Notes: generated by a model not told the origin, from the sequence alone. A stretch of 64,000 nt of DNA from Brachyhypopomus gauderio (GCF_052324685.1 NC_135219.1:22208758-22272757), one strand, 5' to 3'; positions 1-13,000 are shown, counted from the first letter of the stretch. Translations and numbers: made by a program.

Positions 1-39
1 CTGCAAGAATAAGACACATTTCCAGGCAGCTGAAGATAC

Positions 40-3000
40 CTGGTACGGGGAGGCGGAAGGCAATAAGACGCCCTGCCTAATGTAGTCCTGCGCAGGAGAA
101 TACGCCTGGACAGTCTTCACATCAGTCTGCAGCCTTAGATCCAATGAGCCGGAGAACTCCATCCCAACAACACGGTCTTCACAGCTGCCAAAAGAATGAT
201 CAGATTAATCATTGAGCACGAGTCATTTCCAACTTTTAAAATCATCCTCACCTTAACAGAGAACGTTGGTGTCTTAATCAAGGCTTCACTTTCTGAATCA
301 CTTCCTCACCAGCATAAGATCTGACCATAAATGTTTTTGAGCCCAGTTGCTATTTTAAAGTTGGTACATTTTCCAGTAACATAGATCAATTTTGATGATT
401 CGCAACACTCTTCTGTGGTGCTCTTATTTATTCATGAAAGAAACCGCTTCCTCCTGCCGAGGCTGCGTGTAGTTCATCTGTACCTGTGGCACACCAGCAG
501 CGTTTCAGGCCGCAAGGCACCGTGAACAAGATGACACGAGTGCATCTGCTTCACCATCTCCAGCAACCGCACGGCCAAGTGTATGGCATCCCATCTGGTC
601 ACGTGTTGCTCTACTAAGCTCTATACAAGGAAAGAACATAAACGCATCCAAAAGACGAGGATAAGGCTGAAGCTCAAACAACTGAGGACAAAATCAAGGG
701 CAGTTCATGCGAAAAGATCTAGTACCCTTCATTTTTAACACCGTCATGTAAAATAAGAAATATCCATACTTGAATAGTCTGCCCATAAGAGACCCTCCAG
801 AGCGTTAAAGAGCCATTCTCATAGAGGTAGCAGGTACTCTGAGAGTGGTAGTGCTTCAAATCAGCCGGCAGCCTGGCTCCCAGTTGAGAGCTAATGTAGA
901 AATCCCAAGGTACTGAAGACCTGTCCACCTGGACAAGATAGAAAGACACGAAACCTACATTTCTCTGTTCAGCCCCCCAACGCCAACAGCTAAAGTTGAT
1001 CTTGCTCAAAGACATACCTTAACAAACACATTGCCGTTGTTTGAAAAATACAAGTATATGTCTGGATCAGCAAACTTTCTGAGGAAGAACAAGTCTTCAC
1101 CATCTAGAATCATAAAGAACATTCCATCAGACGTCTATCCTTTTAATCACAAAGTTAAAAAATCCTGACATGGACATGTAGATTTAGAGCATACCAAGGT
1201 GGAGGTCTTCCTCTGGCTCAGGAAGAGGCCCCGTCCTCTTGTTGAAGTTAGCCAAAGAGCTCAGGTCCAGATTATCAAGCAGAGCTCTTCTGACCTCCAG
1301 GCTAAGGGGCTTCATGGTCTCAGTTTCTGATGGAAGAGCGATTTTTAAGGTATACAAGTAAACGTTATATATTAAACAGAGAGTTCAATTACTGACTATT
1401 GTTAAATGAAGAAAATAATTTGAGTTTTAAAAATATACTACACGGGACAATACAATGCACATTAGGTAAGCAAATGGGCTGTGTAACATTGAAAAGTTCT
1501 TGTTCTTGATCCAATGCCCATGAAAAAAGACATAGTAATCACCAAGTAAGAATTTACTATTTTATTATAGAAAAATTTGGTTTTAAGTCACATTCTTTCA
1601 CAAGCTTTATAATGTTCCAAGGGTGCTTTGTGGAATTGTTCTTAGTGCCCCCTGATGGCTTTATAGTGCAACAACACTATATTTTTTTTTCTGTTACTGG
1701 CTTACTTAGGGACATAATACATTTTGTTAGAGAGCACTTAAGTCTTCATTGTTTTGGAGCATAGTACAAATTCTCTCAATGGACTGACTCACCGGGGGCT
1801 GGAGACGACTGTGTTCTTCCTCTAGTCAACTGGCTCTCCTGTGGAATCCCAAAGTGGCTTGCAGCTCTTCCTCGCAAGTCAGGCTCCAGCGAAGAGTGGG
1901 AGGTGTAGCCCCACTCCTGACTGATCTCCTGGATCGGGCTAAAGATTAAAAGAAATAAGCCTTTGGAACATCAAAAGAGCATGTCACCCAAAAGCTGATA
2001 TTTCAAGGCTTAATTAATTTAGACCTTTTATCCATATTCCAACAAATAATATCAAAGAAATCTACACGAGAGGAAAAAAGCCAAGAGAAAGCCTTAGAAA
2101 CCTCAGGCCTCGACCTGATCTCATCTGTGAAGAGAACAAGGTGCCAGTTCTTGCATTCTGGCAAGTTGCCAAATGAGCAGAGGTCCCTCTAGAGTGCCCT
2201 GGGGCATTAGTGTGACCTTCATGTCCCTGAAAGTTTGGTCAGACATGCGCGCCACTAGTCTGCTGGAGGTCATTCTGTAGGGTTCATGCAGTGCTTCTCC
2301 TGACCCTCCTCACACAAATGGACAGATGCCGGTCCTGCTGCTGGGCTCTGTCCAGCTCTCCTCGTGTAATGGCCCATGTCCTGGTATCTCCTCAAAAAGC
2401 ACTGTGCTGAATTGTGCACCGCAACCCATCGTGCGATGGCAAGAGTGAACGTGCCATCCTGGAGATGCTGGACTAACTGTGCAACCTGAATGGGCTGCTT
2501 CATGATAACAGTAGTGGCAAGGACACTAGTACATAGCACAACCAGACTACTGTAGAGCAGAATCAATCTGGAAGGAGAGGAATTGTCTGTGTCCACCACC
2601 TTCAAAACTATTCCCTAATAAAATTGTGCCATTTATTTAGTCTTTTTTTGAGCAGTGTGTTAACCCAACCCTTAATGCAGATATATGCTTAAATCCAATA
2701 ACAATAGCAATAATCAACTTAAAAGTACCTTAACTTTTTTGTCTCTTCTATTGGATCAGAGACTGGCTCTTTGAAAATGACACGGGAAGTTTTGTTGAGG
2801 GTTTCTTGGTCTTCCATCTGACCCCTCTCTGAAGGATTTTGCCTCACTGGTCCTCCAAATGGAGTGGAAGCCATTTGAGCAGCATGGACAAAATCACAGG
2901 TGTCATCTGGGCTTCTGCAAAGAGTTTTATTCCAGTGGCCATTGATAATGGCCTCCTCCGAGCGTGAAATAGAGCTATCCTGAAATTAAATGGAAATACC

Positions 3001-6000
3001 ACAACCTGAACATATGCGTTTACTTACTACATACAAACAACACACAAACATTCAAAATAAATAGAACAGATGTAAGCACAGTCATTTAAAAATACAGAAA
3101 ACTAAACTTACTTTATCACCAACACATTCTGATGCAGTTTGCCTGGCTTTCAAAATGGAGGTGGGAAGTTTCAACGTTTTATGACTCCTTGAGGATGATC
3201 TTAAATATACAGTAGAAAAACAGGAAAAAAAAGTCTGAATATTGAAAAAGAAAAAAGAGAAATACAAATATTTGGAAAAACATTTTTTAATGTACCTTGA
3301 ATTTGCCTTCTCAGACAAAATATTCTCATCATATACAGGAACCAATTTAGGTGCCTGGAAAATCTGCGTATGGGCACTTTCACCTGAAGGGTAATCATAT
3401 AAAAAACAGATGGAATAAAGACAAGGTCTGAAGACATTCTTTGTGGAGAAAATGTTCTATGTACTTTTAATGTTTCTATTACAGATCTCACTGCTGTAAC
3501 TGGACAACATAAACCGAGCTCACCTTGTTCCATGTTTTCCTCTTGCCTTACTAAAACATTTCTGATGGAAGAGACAAATGAGTTTAACTCACTTAAACTT
3601 TTTATTTATTTTTATTTAGGTTACAAATGCATGCTACCAAAATCCACCTGCTGCCTGAGCTGTTGGGCATTTCTGGCTCACTATATACAGTCAATGGACT
3701 GGTCTTAGTGGGAGCTACAGGCACACAGGTGCCTTCAGCTGTCTGGAGATGGGGATGACGAAGGTCCTCTTCAAACTGCAAAGTTATCAAAAAAAAAAAA
3801 AAAGAAGTAAACAGCCAGTCATAAACATGACTTTCCCAGTAGAAAGTCAAAAACCAACGGTCATGTAGAACTGGGTCTTTTCTTCTATTAGCATATATGT
3901 AACTTTTTTAACAGGTGTATCCTTAAGGCAGTTTATCCCCTTGGTGAAACATCAGGTGGCTTGAAGCATAATGATAAATTAACAGCTCATAATACACATC
4001 AGAGGTCTAATATGGTCAGATAAAATGATGAGTTTCAGCACGCAACATTGCACACTCGTGTAGTGTGTGTAGTATAAAATAGCAGATGACCACAACTCTC
4101 TTTTCCTTAGTACCTTAAGAATCTAAAACCTAATGCATTTTAAGTGGGCTAAGACAGCACAGAACAACCTTGAACCCACACATCACTGGAGTGCTACAGG
4201 GCTCTTGATGGGCATATTTCACCAGGAATTTCCCTCTGGGATCAATAAAGTATCTATCCAACACGTGGTAGCTTTTGAAGGCCAAAGGAGGGTCAATTAT
4301 AACTAGAAAGTAAAGTTTGTGAACAAACTTTAAGTTGGCTTGACAAAGCTTGTTGTAACAGCATGAAGACAATGTTAAGTATGTTAAATGATAATAGTTG
4401 GTCCCAGAAAAGCATAGTAGTTCAATAAGGACAGCAAATATAGTTGTTTTATCTTACCAGCTGAAACAGTTAAAAATTCAATGGTTTCTTATGGGAGGAT
4501 GGAGGGATGAAAACGAATGAATAGAAGAAAAAACTGTTTAAAACCATGTAAGACCATATTTAGTATATTTACAGTTGAGTGAGTACAGCAGTTTTAGTTG
4601 TTCTATCCATACATCTGGTGGAGTTATAAAACCAATTGAATCATATGGGAGGATGGAGGGATGAATGAAATGATAGAAATGGCAGATGGACAAATGGCAT
4701 CGATATGAAATGCAGCTCAATGGTTGGTATCAGCTATTGAGTAATTTTACCAAGTTTGATCACTGTATCTTGAAAATTAAGGCAGTTAGTAAATCAATGG
4801 GTTACTATGAGAGTATGGAGGGATGAATGAAATGATAGAAAGGGAGGATAGACAAATTGCATCAATATGATATTCAGTGTAGTGCTAGGGATCAGCTACT
4901 GAGTCATGTCACCAAGTTTGATCACTGTATCTTGAAAATTAAGGATTTGAATAAATCAATGGTTTCCAATGGGAGGATGGAGGGATGAATGAAATGATAG
5001 AATGGGAGGATAGACAAATGGCATCAATATGATATTCAGGGCAGTGTTAGGGATCAGCTACTGAGTCATTTCACCAAATTTGATCACTGTATCTTGAAAA
5101 TTAAGGATTTGATTAAATCATAGGTTTCCAATGGGAGGATGGAGGGATGAATGAAATGATAGAATGGGAGGATAGACAAATGGCATCAATATGCTATTCA
5201 GTGCGGTGCTAGGGATCAGCTACTGAGTCATGTCACAAGGTTTGATCACTGTATCTTGAAAATTAAGGATTTGATTAAATCAATGGTTTTCAATGGGAGG
5301 ATGGAGGGATGAATGAAATGATAGAATGGGAGGATAGACAAATGGCATCAATATGCTATTCAGTGCGGTGCTAGGGATCAGCTACTGAGTCATTTCACCA
5401 AGTTTGATCACTGTATCTTGAAAATTAAGGATTTGATTAAATCAATGGTTTCCAATGGGAGGATGGAGGGATGAATGAAATGATAGAATGGGAGGATAGA
5501 CAAATGGCATCAATAAGATATTCAGTGCGGTGCTAGGGATCAGCTACTGAGTCATGTCACAAGGTTTGATCACTGTATCTTGAAAATTAAGGATTTGATT
5601 AAATCAATGGTTTCCAATGGGAGGATGGAGGGATGAATGAAATGATAGAATGGGAGGATAGACAAATGGCATCAATATGATATTCAGGGCAGTGTTAGGG
5701 ATCAGCTACTGAGTCATGTCACAAGGTTTGATCACTGTATCTTGAAAATTAAGGATTTGATTAAATCAATGGTTTCCAATGGGAGGATGGAGGGATGAAT
5801 GAAATGATAGAATGGGAGGATAGACAAATGGCATCAATATGCTATTCATTGTGGTGCTAGGGATCAGCTACTGAGTCATGTCACAAGGTTTGATCACTGT
5901 ATCTTTAAAATTAAGGATTTGATTAAATCAATGGTTTCCAATGGGAGGATGGAGGGATGAATGAAATGATAGAATGGGAGGATAGACAAATTGCATCAAT

Positions 6001-8175
6001 ATGATATTCAGTGCGGTGCTAGGGATCAGCTACTGAGTCATTTCACCAAGTTTGCTCAATGTATCTTGAAAATTAAGGTAGTTATGAAATCAATGTAATC
6101 CTATGGGTGAATGGAGGGATGAAGGGATGAAAAAAGAACAAAGAGAAGAAAATAAAAAGCTGTTTTAGACCATATAAGACCATATAACATCATGTTTAGC
6201 ATATATACGATTGAATTGGAATAGCATTTTTAGTTGATCTATCTAAACAGCTGATTGAGTTATATTAGTTGTTTCCAATGGGAGGATGGAGGGATGAAGG
6301 AATGAAAAAAGAATGAATAGAAGAAAATAAAAAGCTGTTTTAGACCATATAACAGCATATTTATCATATTAACTGTTGAATCAGTACAGCAGATTTAGTT
6401 GTTCTATCTATACATCTGATTCAGTTATATCAGTAGTTTCCAATGGGAGGATGGAGGGATGAATGAAATGATAGAATGGGAGGATAGACAAATGGCATCA
6501 ATATGATATTCAGGGCAGTGTTAGGGATCAGCTACTGAGTCATGTCACAAGGTTTGATCACTGTATGTTGAAAATTAAGGATTTGATTAAATCAATGGTT
6601 TCCAATGGGAGGATGGAGGGATGAATGAAATGATAGAATGGGAGGATAGACAAATGGCATCGATATGCTATTCAGTGCGGTGCTAGGGATCAGCTACTGA
6701 GTCATGTCACAAGGTTTGATCACTGTATCTTGAAAATTAAGGTAGTTATGAAATCAATGTAATCCTATGGGAGGATAGAGGGATGAAGGGATGAAAAAAG
6801 AACAAAGAGAAGAAAATAAAAAGTTGTTTTAGACCATATAAGACCATATAACAGCATGTTTAGCATATATACAGTTGAAATGGTATAGCATTTTTAGTTG
6901 TTCTATCTAAACAGCTGATTGAGTTATATTAGTTGTTTCCAATAGGAGGATGGAGGGATGAAGGAATGAAAAAAGAATGAATAGAAGAAAATAAAAAGCT
7001 GTTTTAGACCATATAAGACCATATAACACTATGTTTAGCATATATACGATTGAATTGGAATAGCATTTTTAGTTGTTCTATCTAAACAGCTGATTGAATT
7101 ATATTAGTTGTTTCCAATGGGAGGATGGAGGGATGATGGAATGAAAAAAGAATGAATAGAAGAAAATAAAAAGCTGTTTTAGACCATATAAGACCATATT
7201 CCCCCAATGTGTAATATATATAGAGCTTAGTCAGTACAGCAGATATAGTTGTACTACCTATACAGCTGATGTAGTTATAAAAGCAATGTATTCCAATGGG
7301 AGAATGGAGGGATAAAAAAAGGATGAATAAAGAATGAGTGGTGAAAAATAATTGTATCTTTATTGACATCTGACCAGATGTACTATATCTAGTGATTTTG
7401 GTGGTAATAGCATATAAAACATATGAGCTAGAAGGCATTGAATAATGAATGGAAGTGAATGGGTGAAAAAGAAGGGATGAAAAATAAGTGATAAAAGAGT
7501 GATATAGTTGTGAAAAGTAGTTGAATCATTTCTATCCATCCCTGGACCATGCTTATCGATTTTGGTGGATTTATCTTGAGATCTGATAAAATGAGAGCAG
7601 TTTGAAAATTGTCCCCATGAAAGTCTATGGGAAAAATGGCTCGGTTGGAGGCATAAAAAGGGTGGAGGCAGGTGGTGTATCTTTCTATAAAGCAGTAGCA
7701 CACTATTCTGATATGGGGCGGAGGTTCCTACAAAGTTTGGTGGTTCTATCTTAAAAGCTGTGGACGAAATAGCTGTCTAGTTTTTTACGAGGGGGAATAA
7801 TAATAATAATAATAATAAGAAGAAGAATAAGAAGAACAGCAAGTTGGCTTTGTCAAGCCAACTTAAAAAGCTGTTCTATTTTTTCTTTACAGCTCTTATG
7901 ATTTACATATATAAATACCCTTTCTATGCAAACAACAAAGCATAACAGTGAGTCAAATACCAAGTTTTTGTTTTAAACTTGCTGCACACTTACCTGATCC
8001 TGGGTGGTACCGTTTCTCCCTTGAATAAGCTTCTGTTTTTGCTCAATTTGAGTCTTCAGCTCTTCCTTGACTTTGTGTAAATGTAATACTTTTTCTGAGG
8101 AGTTAGAAAAAAAACAATTTACCTTTCCCACTTTGAATTTCATTTTAAATATGTGTACAGAATAAGACATCTAGT

Positions 8176-8223
<48 letters not shown>

Positions 8224-8788
8224 CAGCTGTTTAAAGTAGCGCTGAGCACGCAGCTCTTCAAAGGAGAACTCCGTGCCACCTCCAGACACAAGCTCCACAC
8301 TGTACATGCTCTGAACACCAGACTGGTGTTTGTAGTGGGATGCAGGGCCATCTTGAGGTTCCGTTTGTTGCGCACTTTCCACAGGGTTGAGCTTGCAACT
8401 ACGGTAGAGCAGGACAAGAACAACGTGCCCATCACATCAAACTGAGAAGCGTGTAAAGTGTATTTTGGATTATAAATACAAAACACAACATGTCAACAAC
8501 AACAACTTTTTTACTAAGAGCCAGCGACAGTGATGACAGCGACTAGTGGTAAACGTTGACATAGCTTTGTGAAGTTGACAACATGAGTATGCTCGTTATG
8601 CCTGACTGAGAAGTTAACATCAACTAACCCGGGACAACTAACCCAGGACAACTAACCCGCTTACTTGTCACGGTCTAGATTAGTACGAGCACGTTTAACC
8701 GCCCACTAAACAACTAAACGGCCGATAGTGCACGTTTCCTCGTTACTTACTTGCTCGACTGCTGCGCGGCGGGTTCCTCCATCTCCAT
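40..8788 (-). CDS. bub1b: BUB1B/BubR1-like mitotic checkpoint pseudokinase (3' end beyond left edge)
   Basis: BubR1 family: kinetochore protein of the spindle checkpoint and chromosome alignment. Coding exons in transcript order: 8751-8788, 8220-8398, 7994-8094, 3648-3775, 3524-3561, 3296-3383, 3112-3199, 2729-2979, 1793-1938, 1195-1326, 1018-1103, 770-928, 484-620, 40-184. All phases join, giving 572 codons; the next acceptor AG lies at bases 1-2, so the last exons are outside. Visible parts: a 12-codon first exon ([12 protein letters not shown]); a GLEBS Bub3-binding motif ([17 protein letters not shown]) in exon 2; [10 protein letters not shown] in exon 8; a KARD-like PP2A-B56 motif LSPIQE across exons 8/9; then the C-terminal kinase fold (VPWDFYI, HGALRPE, MEFSGS, SPYQ). 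The TPR domain and KEN boxes of full-length BubR1 (about 400 residues) are absent, and no exon for them is seen before apob. Catalytic Asp positions read Ala and Glu, so it is a pseudokinase. Teleosts carry BUB1B duplicates; which copy this is cannot be told here. Confidence 0.9.
4205..4262. repeat. Possible retroelement 3' tail just outside the TTAA element
   Basis: The segment reads TTTCCCTCTGGGATCAATAA followed by AGTATCTATC, a string that resembles the 3' tails of fish LINE/SINE copies. No body of such an element is recognisable around it. The call rests on memory of similar tails only. Confidence 0.3.
4334..7862. mobile_element. TTAA-flanked non-autonomous DNA transposon carrying satellite DNA
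   Basis: The 16-base inverted termini GTTGGCTTGACAAAGC (4334-4349) and its reverse complement (7847-7862) are each bordered by TTAA (4330-4333 and 7863-7866), the target duplication typical of Kolobok and piggyBac-type elements. The right end is also a near-perfect palindrome (7841-7864). Inside lie about 2.8 kb of tandem repeats and an (AAT)n/(AAG)n stretch at 7797-7833. There is no transposase reading frame. It sits in the third intron of the bub1b-like gene. The superfamily is not certain. Confidence 0.7.
4490..7320. repeat. ~162 bp satellite array
   Basis: About 15-17 head-to-tail units can be followed by the recurring GGGAGGATGGAGGGATGAA box (for example near 4492, 4649, 4971, 5133, 5295, 5456, 5617, 5779 and 5945), spaced about 161-162 bases. 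Units from 4.97 to 6.05 kb are nearly identical. From about 6.1 kb a second unit type, with a duplicated GACCATATAA box, alternates with the first. The array lies wholly inside the TTAA-flanked element. It has no open reading frame, and the repeats are too long and have no unique spacers, so it is not a CRISPR. Confidence 0.85.
8176..8219. repeat. (CA)n microsatellite abutting a splice donor
   Basis: About 22 CA units. On the minus strand they read GTGTGT directly after bub1b-like exon 2, so the repeat itself supplies the 5' splice site. Confidence 0.9.
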
Positions 8789-8923
8789 GGCCCAGGTTTA
8801 ACCGTAATGTTCTTTCTTCAGGCTTTATGTACGATATCCTACCCGGCAGGTCACGGCAACGTTTGACAGCAAATATGTCGCTAGCTAACTTAACCACCGT
8901 TGGCTGCTCGCTAGCTGAGTGAA

Positions 8924-8929
8924 TTCAAA
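8924..8929 (-). promoter_or_regulatory. CHR-like cell-cycle promoter motif
   Basis: The minus strand carries TTTGAA about 136 bases upstream of the bub1b-like ATG. CHR elements (TTTGAA or TTCGAA) are the DREAM/MuvB sites of many G2/M genes, which suits a mitotic gene. A six-base match occurs often by chance, and no convincing CDE or CCAAT partner is seen, so this is only a candidate. Confidence 0.3.
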
Positions 8930-8989
8930 TATCGTCACGTGGTAAGAACGTAGCATCCACGTCACTTCCTCCCCTGGCTTTCGACTCGG

Positions 8990-9822
8990 ATTACCCAACA
9001 TATCTCTCCGTTATTAGGTTATGTGCAGCATACAAGCAAAAATATGGTCATATCTGCAGTATATATATAACGCTGAAGTTGAGAATTGCTTTCTTTTTAA
9101 ACAAATGATTGCAAACGTTCTTATGCGAGATGTCCATGTGTAAACCGACATTATTTAATTACACTATTAACAAGCAGCTGCACGAGTCTTAATGGTTTTT
9201 TAGACAGTTCGGCTAGTAATTTCTGTGCGTGAGAGATACAATGTGTGAGCGTGAGACACAAGACACAAGAGCCCTGCTGACACGTTGACAAAAAATTCAT
9301 ACAAGATTATTTCAGAACTATTTTTTTCATCAGTCTTGTTTGAATTATCTGTTTCAGGTTGCATTTCGTTGGGACCGAGTTGAAGACTTTAATCTTGACA
9401 ATTCTAAATTACTCTGTTAGTGAGGCACTCTGCTGTTGATGAACCTTTTTTGGACAATTGTCATACTGTATGTGCCACCCTCTTAAGAGTTTTAGATTAC
9501 AGTCTGAAGTATACCACAGATTGTTCCTCTAGTGCTGCTTGCTGATAATCTGACACCTATCTTATAGATGTATTTTATAGGTGCACTTTCATGCACAACT
9601 CTATCATTAATCCCCAGTTGACCATTTTCTACCAGCATCGTTAGTTGGTCTTTATTGTGTTTGAATAATTCTATTATGTGCTTTTGGACAAAAGAGTTCA
9701 AAAGTGAAAGAGGTAAACAATAAAGATTTGCATTTTATGGATGTTTGAAATGTCATTTACACAAACAGAATAATACAATGGCATATTATTGAGGTGAGCA
9801 AGATAGCATTGATTTATTTTAT
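8990..9822. other. Intergenic stretch between the bub1b-like gene and apob
   Basis: AT-rich, no splice-framed coding exon and no recognised repeat. It holds the region upstream of the bub1b-like gene and, past the apob poly(A) signal, what should be the apob downstream flank. The importance is negative: no TPR exons for the truncated BubR1 are here. Confidence 0.6.
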
Positions 9823-9828
9823 TACATA
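9823..9828 (-). terminator. apob poly(A) signal
   Basis: AATAAA on the minus strand about 175 bases after the apob stop codon. It gives a short 3' UTR. It is the first canonical signal seen downstream of the stop. Confidence 0.5.
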
Positions 9829-10002
9829 CTAAAATAGTTATGATAGTTGATATAATTGTCCAGTTCATTTGCCTGTCACTCAGAAAGTTTGTTCAGAGCT
9901 GAGTGACACTGAGAGGAAAGCGGGCTCCATTTTGAGACTGCCATCCTAAATTTTAACCAGGGCTTCAGATTCAGTTACAGCTTTTCATCACTGCTTCTGA
10001 GC

Positions 10003-13000
10003 TTATTTACCGTGGATAAGATCTAAGACAAACTCTGCATTTGCATTCAACTCATCAATGGTCAGCATAGCGTCAATCTTCTCAATCCAGTTCTTGATCA
10101 GAGTGATAATATTAGTGTAATATGTGTTGATGTACACAAGAGCAGTATCGATAATATCAGATTGGATGGAATCAACAAATTCCTGTGCCTTCTCAACAGC
10201 CTTCTGGAGGGTGTGACTCAACTTCTCAAGAACTACATCAATGCTGTCCATATGCTTTGTAAAGTCCACAGCGATATTCAGAGTGTAATTAAAGATCTCC
10301 TCTGCAGTAATGACATGAAAGCGAGGCAGGTTAAAATGGACTGACCCAATGGTGTCACTATAAGCATCCAGGTTTTCATTGATGGCCTTCATAATCTGTT
10401 CTATCACCATGACAATATTCATTCTGAGCTTCTGGCTTATCTCGGGCACAGTGGCTGCATCCATACCAGGCAGCTTGATCTGCGTCTCCCTCAGGAATTT
10501 GACAGCAGCATTAAGTAGAGTCTGAATGGCCTTCAGGTACTGAACAATTACATTTCTGTAGAGGATGGACAACTGGCTAAGGTCAGGAGAATGGTTGGAA
10601 GCAGCGGTGTAAGCTTCGGAAACAGCATGGACAATGGCTGTCCTCACTTCTTTAATGGCACTCAGAATGCCATATTTGTCAGCAAAATTAGCAATGGCAG
10701 AGGTGATGGCAGGAATCCTTTCCTGCAAGCCCCGGATCAACTCACTGGGTGCTTCGTCCCTGAAATATGTGTGAAATGTTTCATCTTCATTTCTCAGTCT
10801 TAAAATGAAAAAGTCAACATATTCTCCAGGCGAAGACTGCAAAGAAAAACAGAAATTAGTGCAAAGAAAATATAAATCAATTATAAAAATGAATAATTTT
10901 TTTTTAAGAAGCATTACTAACTGGATAGCTGCCATAGAGATTAGCTTTGAACTCAGATGGAATTTTGTAAAGCAGAAATCCAAGAAAGCCTGTAGATGGG
11001 GTGGAAACTGAAACTCTAAATCCGTCCATCCGAGCGGAATAACGAAGGTGCAAGTCCGTGAAAGTTGGGCTGATGATGCTTACATTCAGTGAGTGGATAG
11101 GATTACTAAAATGCAGTTAATAAAGATGCATGATTACAATTCACACAGTTATGAAAACATGGCAGTTTTAAGTTATCTTGTAAAAAAAATTATATAGCAT
11201 CTGTTTAATTTGTATGTTCACACTGCACCTGAACTAATATAAAATTGCAATAGGATAGTCCTTCCATTTATGTGTTCATATAATGATACATTTTGAACTG
11301 AATTGAATTTGTATGTGTAATGACAAACACAACAAAACGTTTGTTACATTTTACCTTGAGGCAATAACATTAATGACTTCCAATTTAAAATCATCATGTT
11401 CAAGGAAGGCCTTAGCAGTTGTCTGGAGTCTTTTCTCCATTTCTGTACTGATATAACCTATTGCAAATCAATGCACAAAAGCACAAATTACAATGTGATC
11501 AATTAAGTACATTTCAGTTAACACTTTCTTTTTACAACACACATATGAAGCAAAAACAACATTACCATAATAAATAAATAAATGTGAAACATGGCTCATC
11601 GTCTTTAATGATATTAATATCTTAGTAAATACTCACTGTCAAGAGAATAATTCAGGAGCAGAATTGGAGGTTTAGCTGAGGACTTGAATTCAATTTTAAA
11701 GGCATTGCCAGTCGCATTTACAGCAATACTTGTGGTGTACACTGGAGAGACTATTTTTGAGATGTAGGAAATCTTCTGCTTGGAGAAACTCAAGTCAACA
11801 ACTGTCTTCTCATACACAGAGAGTTTACCAAGGGTGCTTGGCTGAGACAGGTCAAATTCCACATCAGCAGCTAAGGAACCCATTAGATCCAAATCAGTAG
11901 TGGCTTTGGCAACATGTACACCCTTTGTGTTAAAGGCTGCAACGTTAACTTCGTTGTTGGAAACAATACTGAGAACACTGTACACTCGGTAAAGGGCTGC
12001 CTCGAGGTCCAGGTTCTCATCAACATCAAACTGTAATTTCAGATCTCCATGATTTACATTTATGTCCCCAACAGTCTTCAGCTTAGAGCGCACCCCTTCA
12101 CCATCCATGTAGATGGTTGCGTCATTATCCAAACCTCCCTTCACAGTGCCAGTTTCTAATAGTGTTCCATCAATTTTTGCATTTGTGGTAGACTCAAGAG
12201 AAATAAAGGCTCCAATAAATATGGCTCCAGAAAGCTTCAAGGTGTGTTCAATGTTGCCACTGCCGACAGCTTTGATAATAGGAAGGTCAAATGTATGCTT
12301 GACTGTCAGCGTGGATGCTGCATTTGGTTGTGTCTTGGTGTCTGCCAGCAAATTGTGGTTAACATCAAAGGTAAGGATGGGCAGATTCAGCTTTGCAACT
12401 GTGGTCACAGCTACTGCAGTCTCCAGGTTATCTGTGTTTAGAATGATGGAGCTTTTATGGGTCCCCTCAATGTGAGCATTCTCCAGATATAAAGCAGTAG
12501 CCAACTTCAGTCCTCTTTTCGATGTTAGACTGCTAGTCCCTTCAAGTCTGCCATTTAGTGCTTTGATCATGGAGACAGAAGTTGCAGCAATGCGGATGAA
12601 AAGGTCATCATCTCCACTTATTCTTGAATAAGTATTTAGGTTAAAAATGGGGGATTTAAAAGACAATTCAGAAATTAAGTTACCTAAAGCATGAACATTA
12701 ATGAAGCCAAGACTGACAATTGGCGAAGATGTGCTTTTTTGATACACAGTTTTGGCACCTATTTCGATGCTTGGCTTGGTAGTAGTCAAAAGGTTCTTAA
12801 GGTGAGTATGTTCATAGAAGTTGAACTCATTGACGGCAGGGATCTTAAAATTGATTACTGGCAACACAACTTCTGGTGTGCTGATTGGAACAGTCAGGAA
12901 TTCAAGGTCAGTTTCACCTTTTACAGCAGTATAAATGCCTGCCTCTGCTTTATTGTGGTCAATTGTGAAGTTGTAGCTATATTTGTGCTGGTTGATGTGC

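Noticed and set aside
4490..7320. Possible CRISPR array or coding repeat protein
   Set aside because: Units are ~162 bases, directly adjacent with no variable spacers, in a vertebrate intron, and the frames break within each unit.
9492..9701. 69-codon minus-strand frame as a missing BubR1 5' exon
   Set aside because: It shows no TPR or KEN features and does not end at a donor fitting the next exon; read instead as non-coding.
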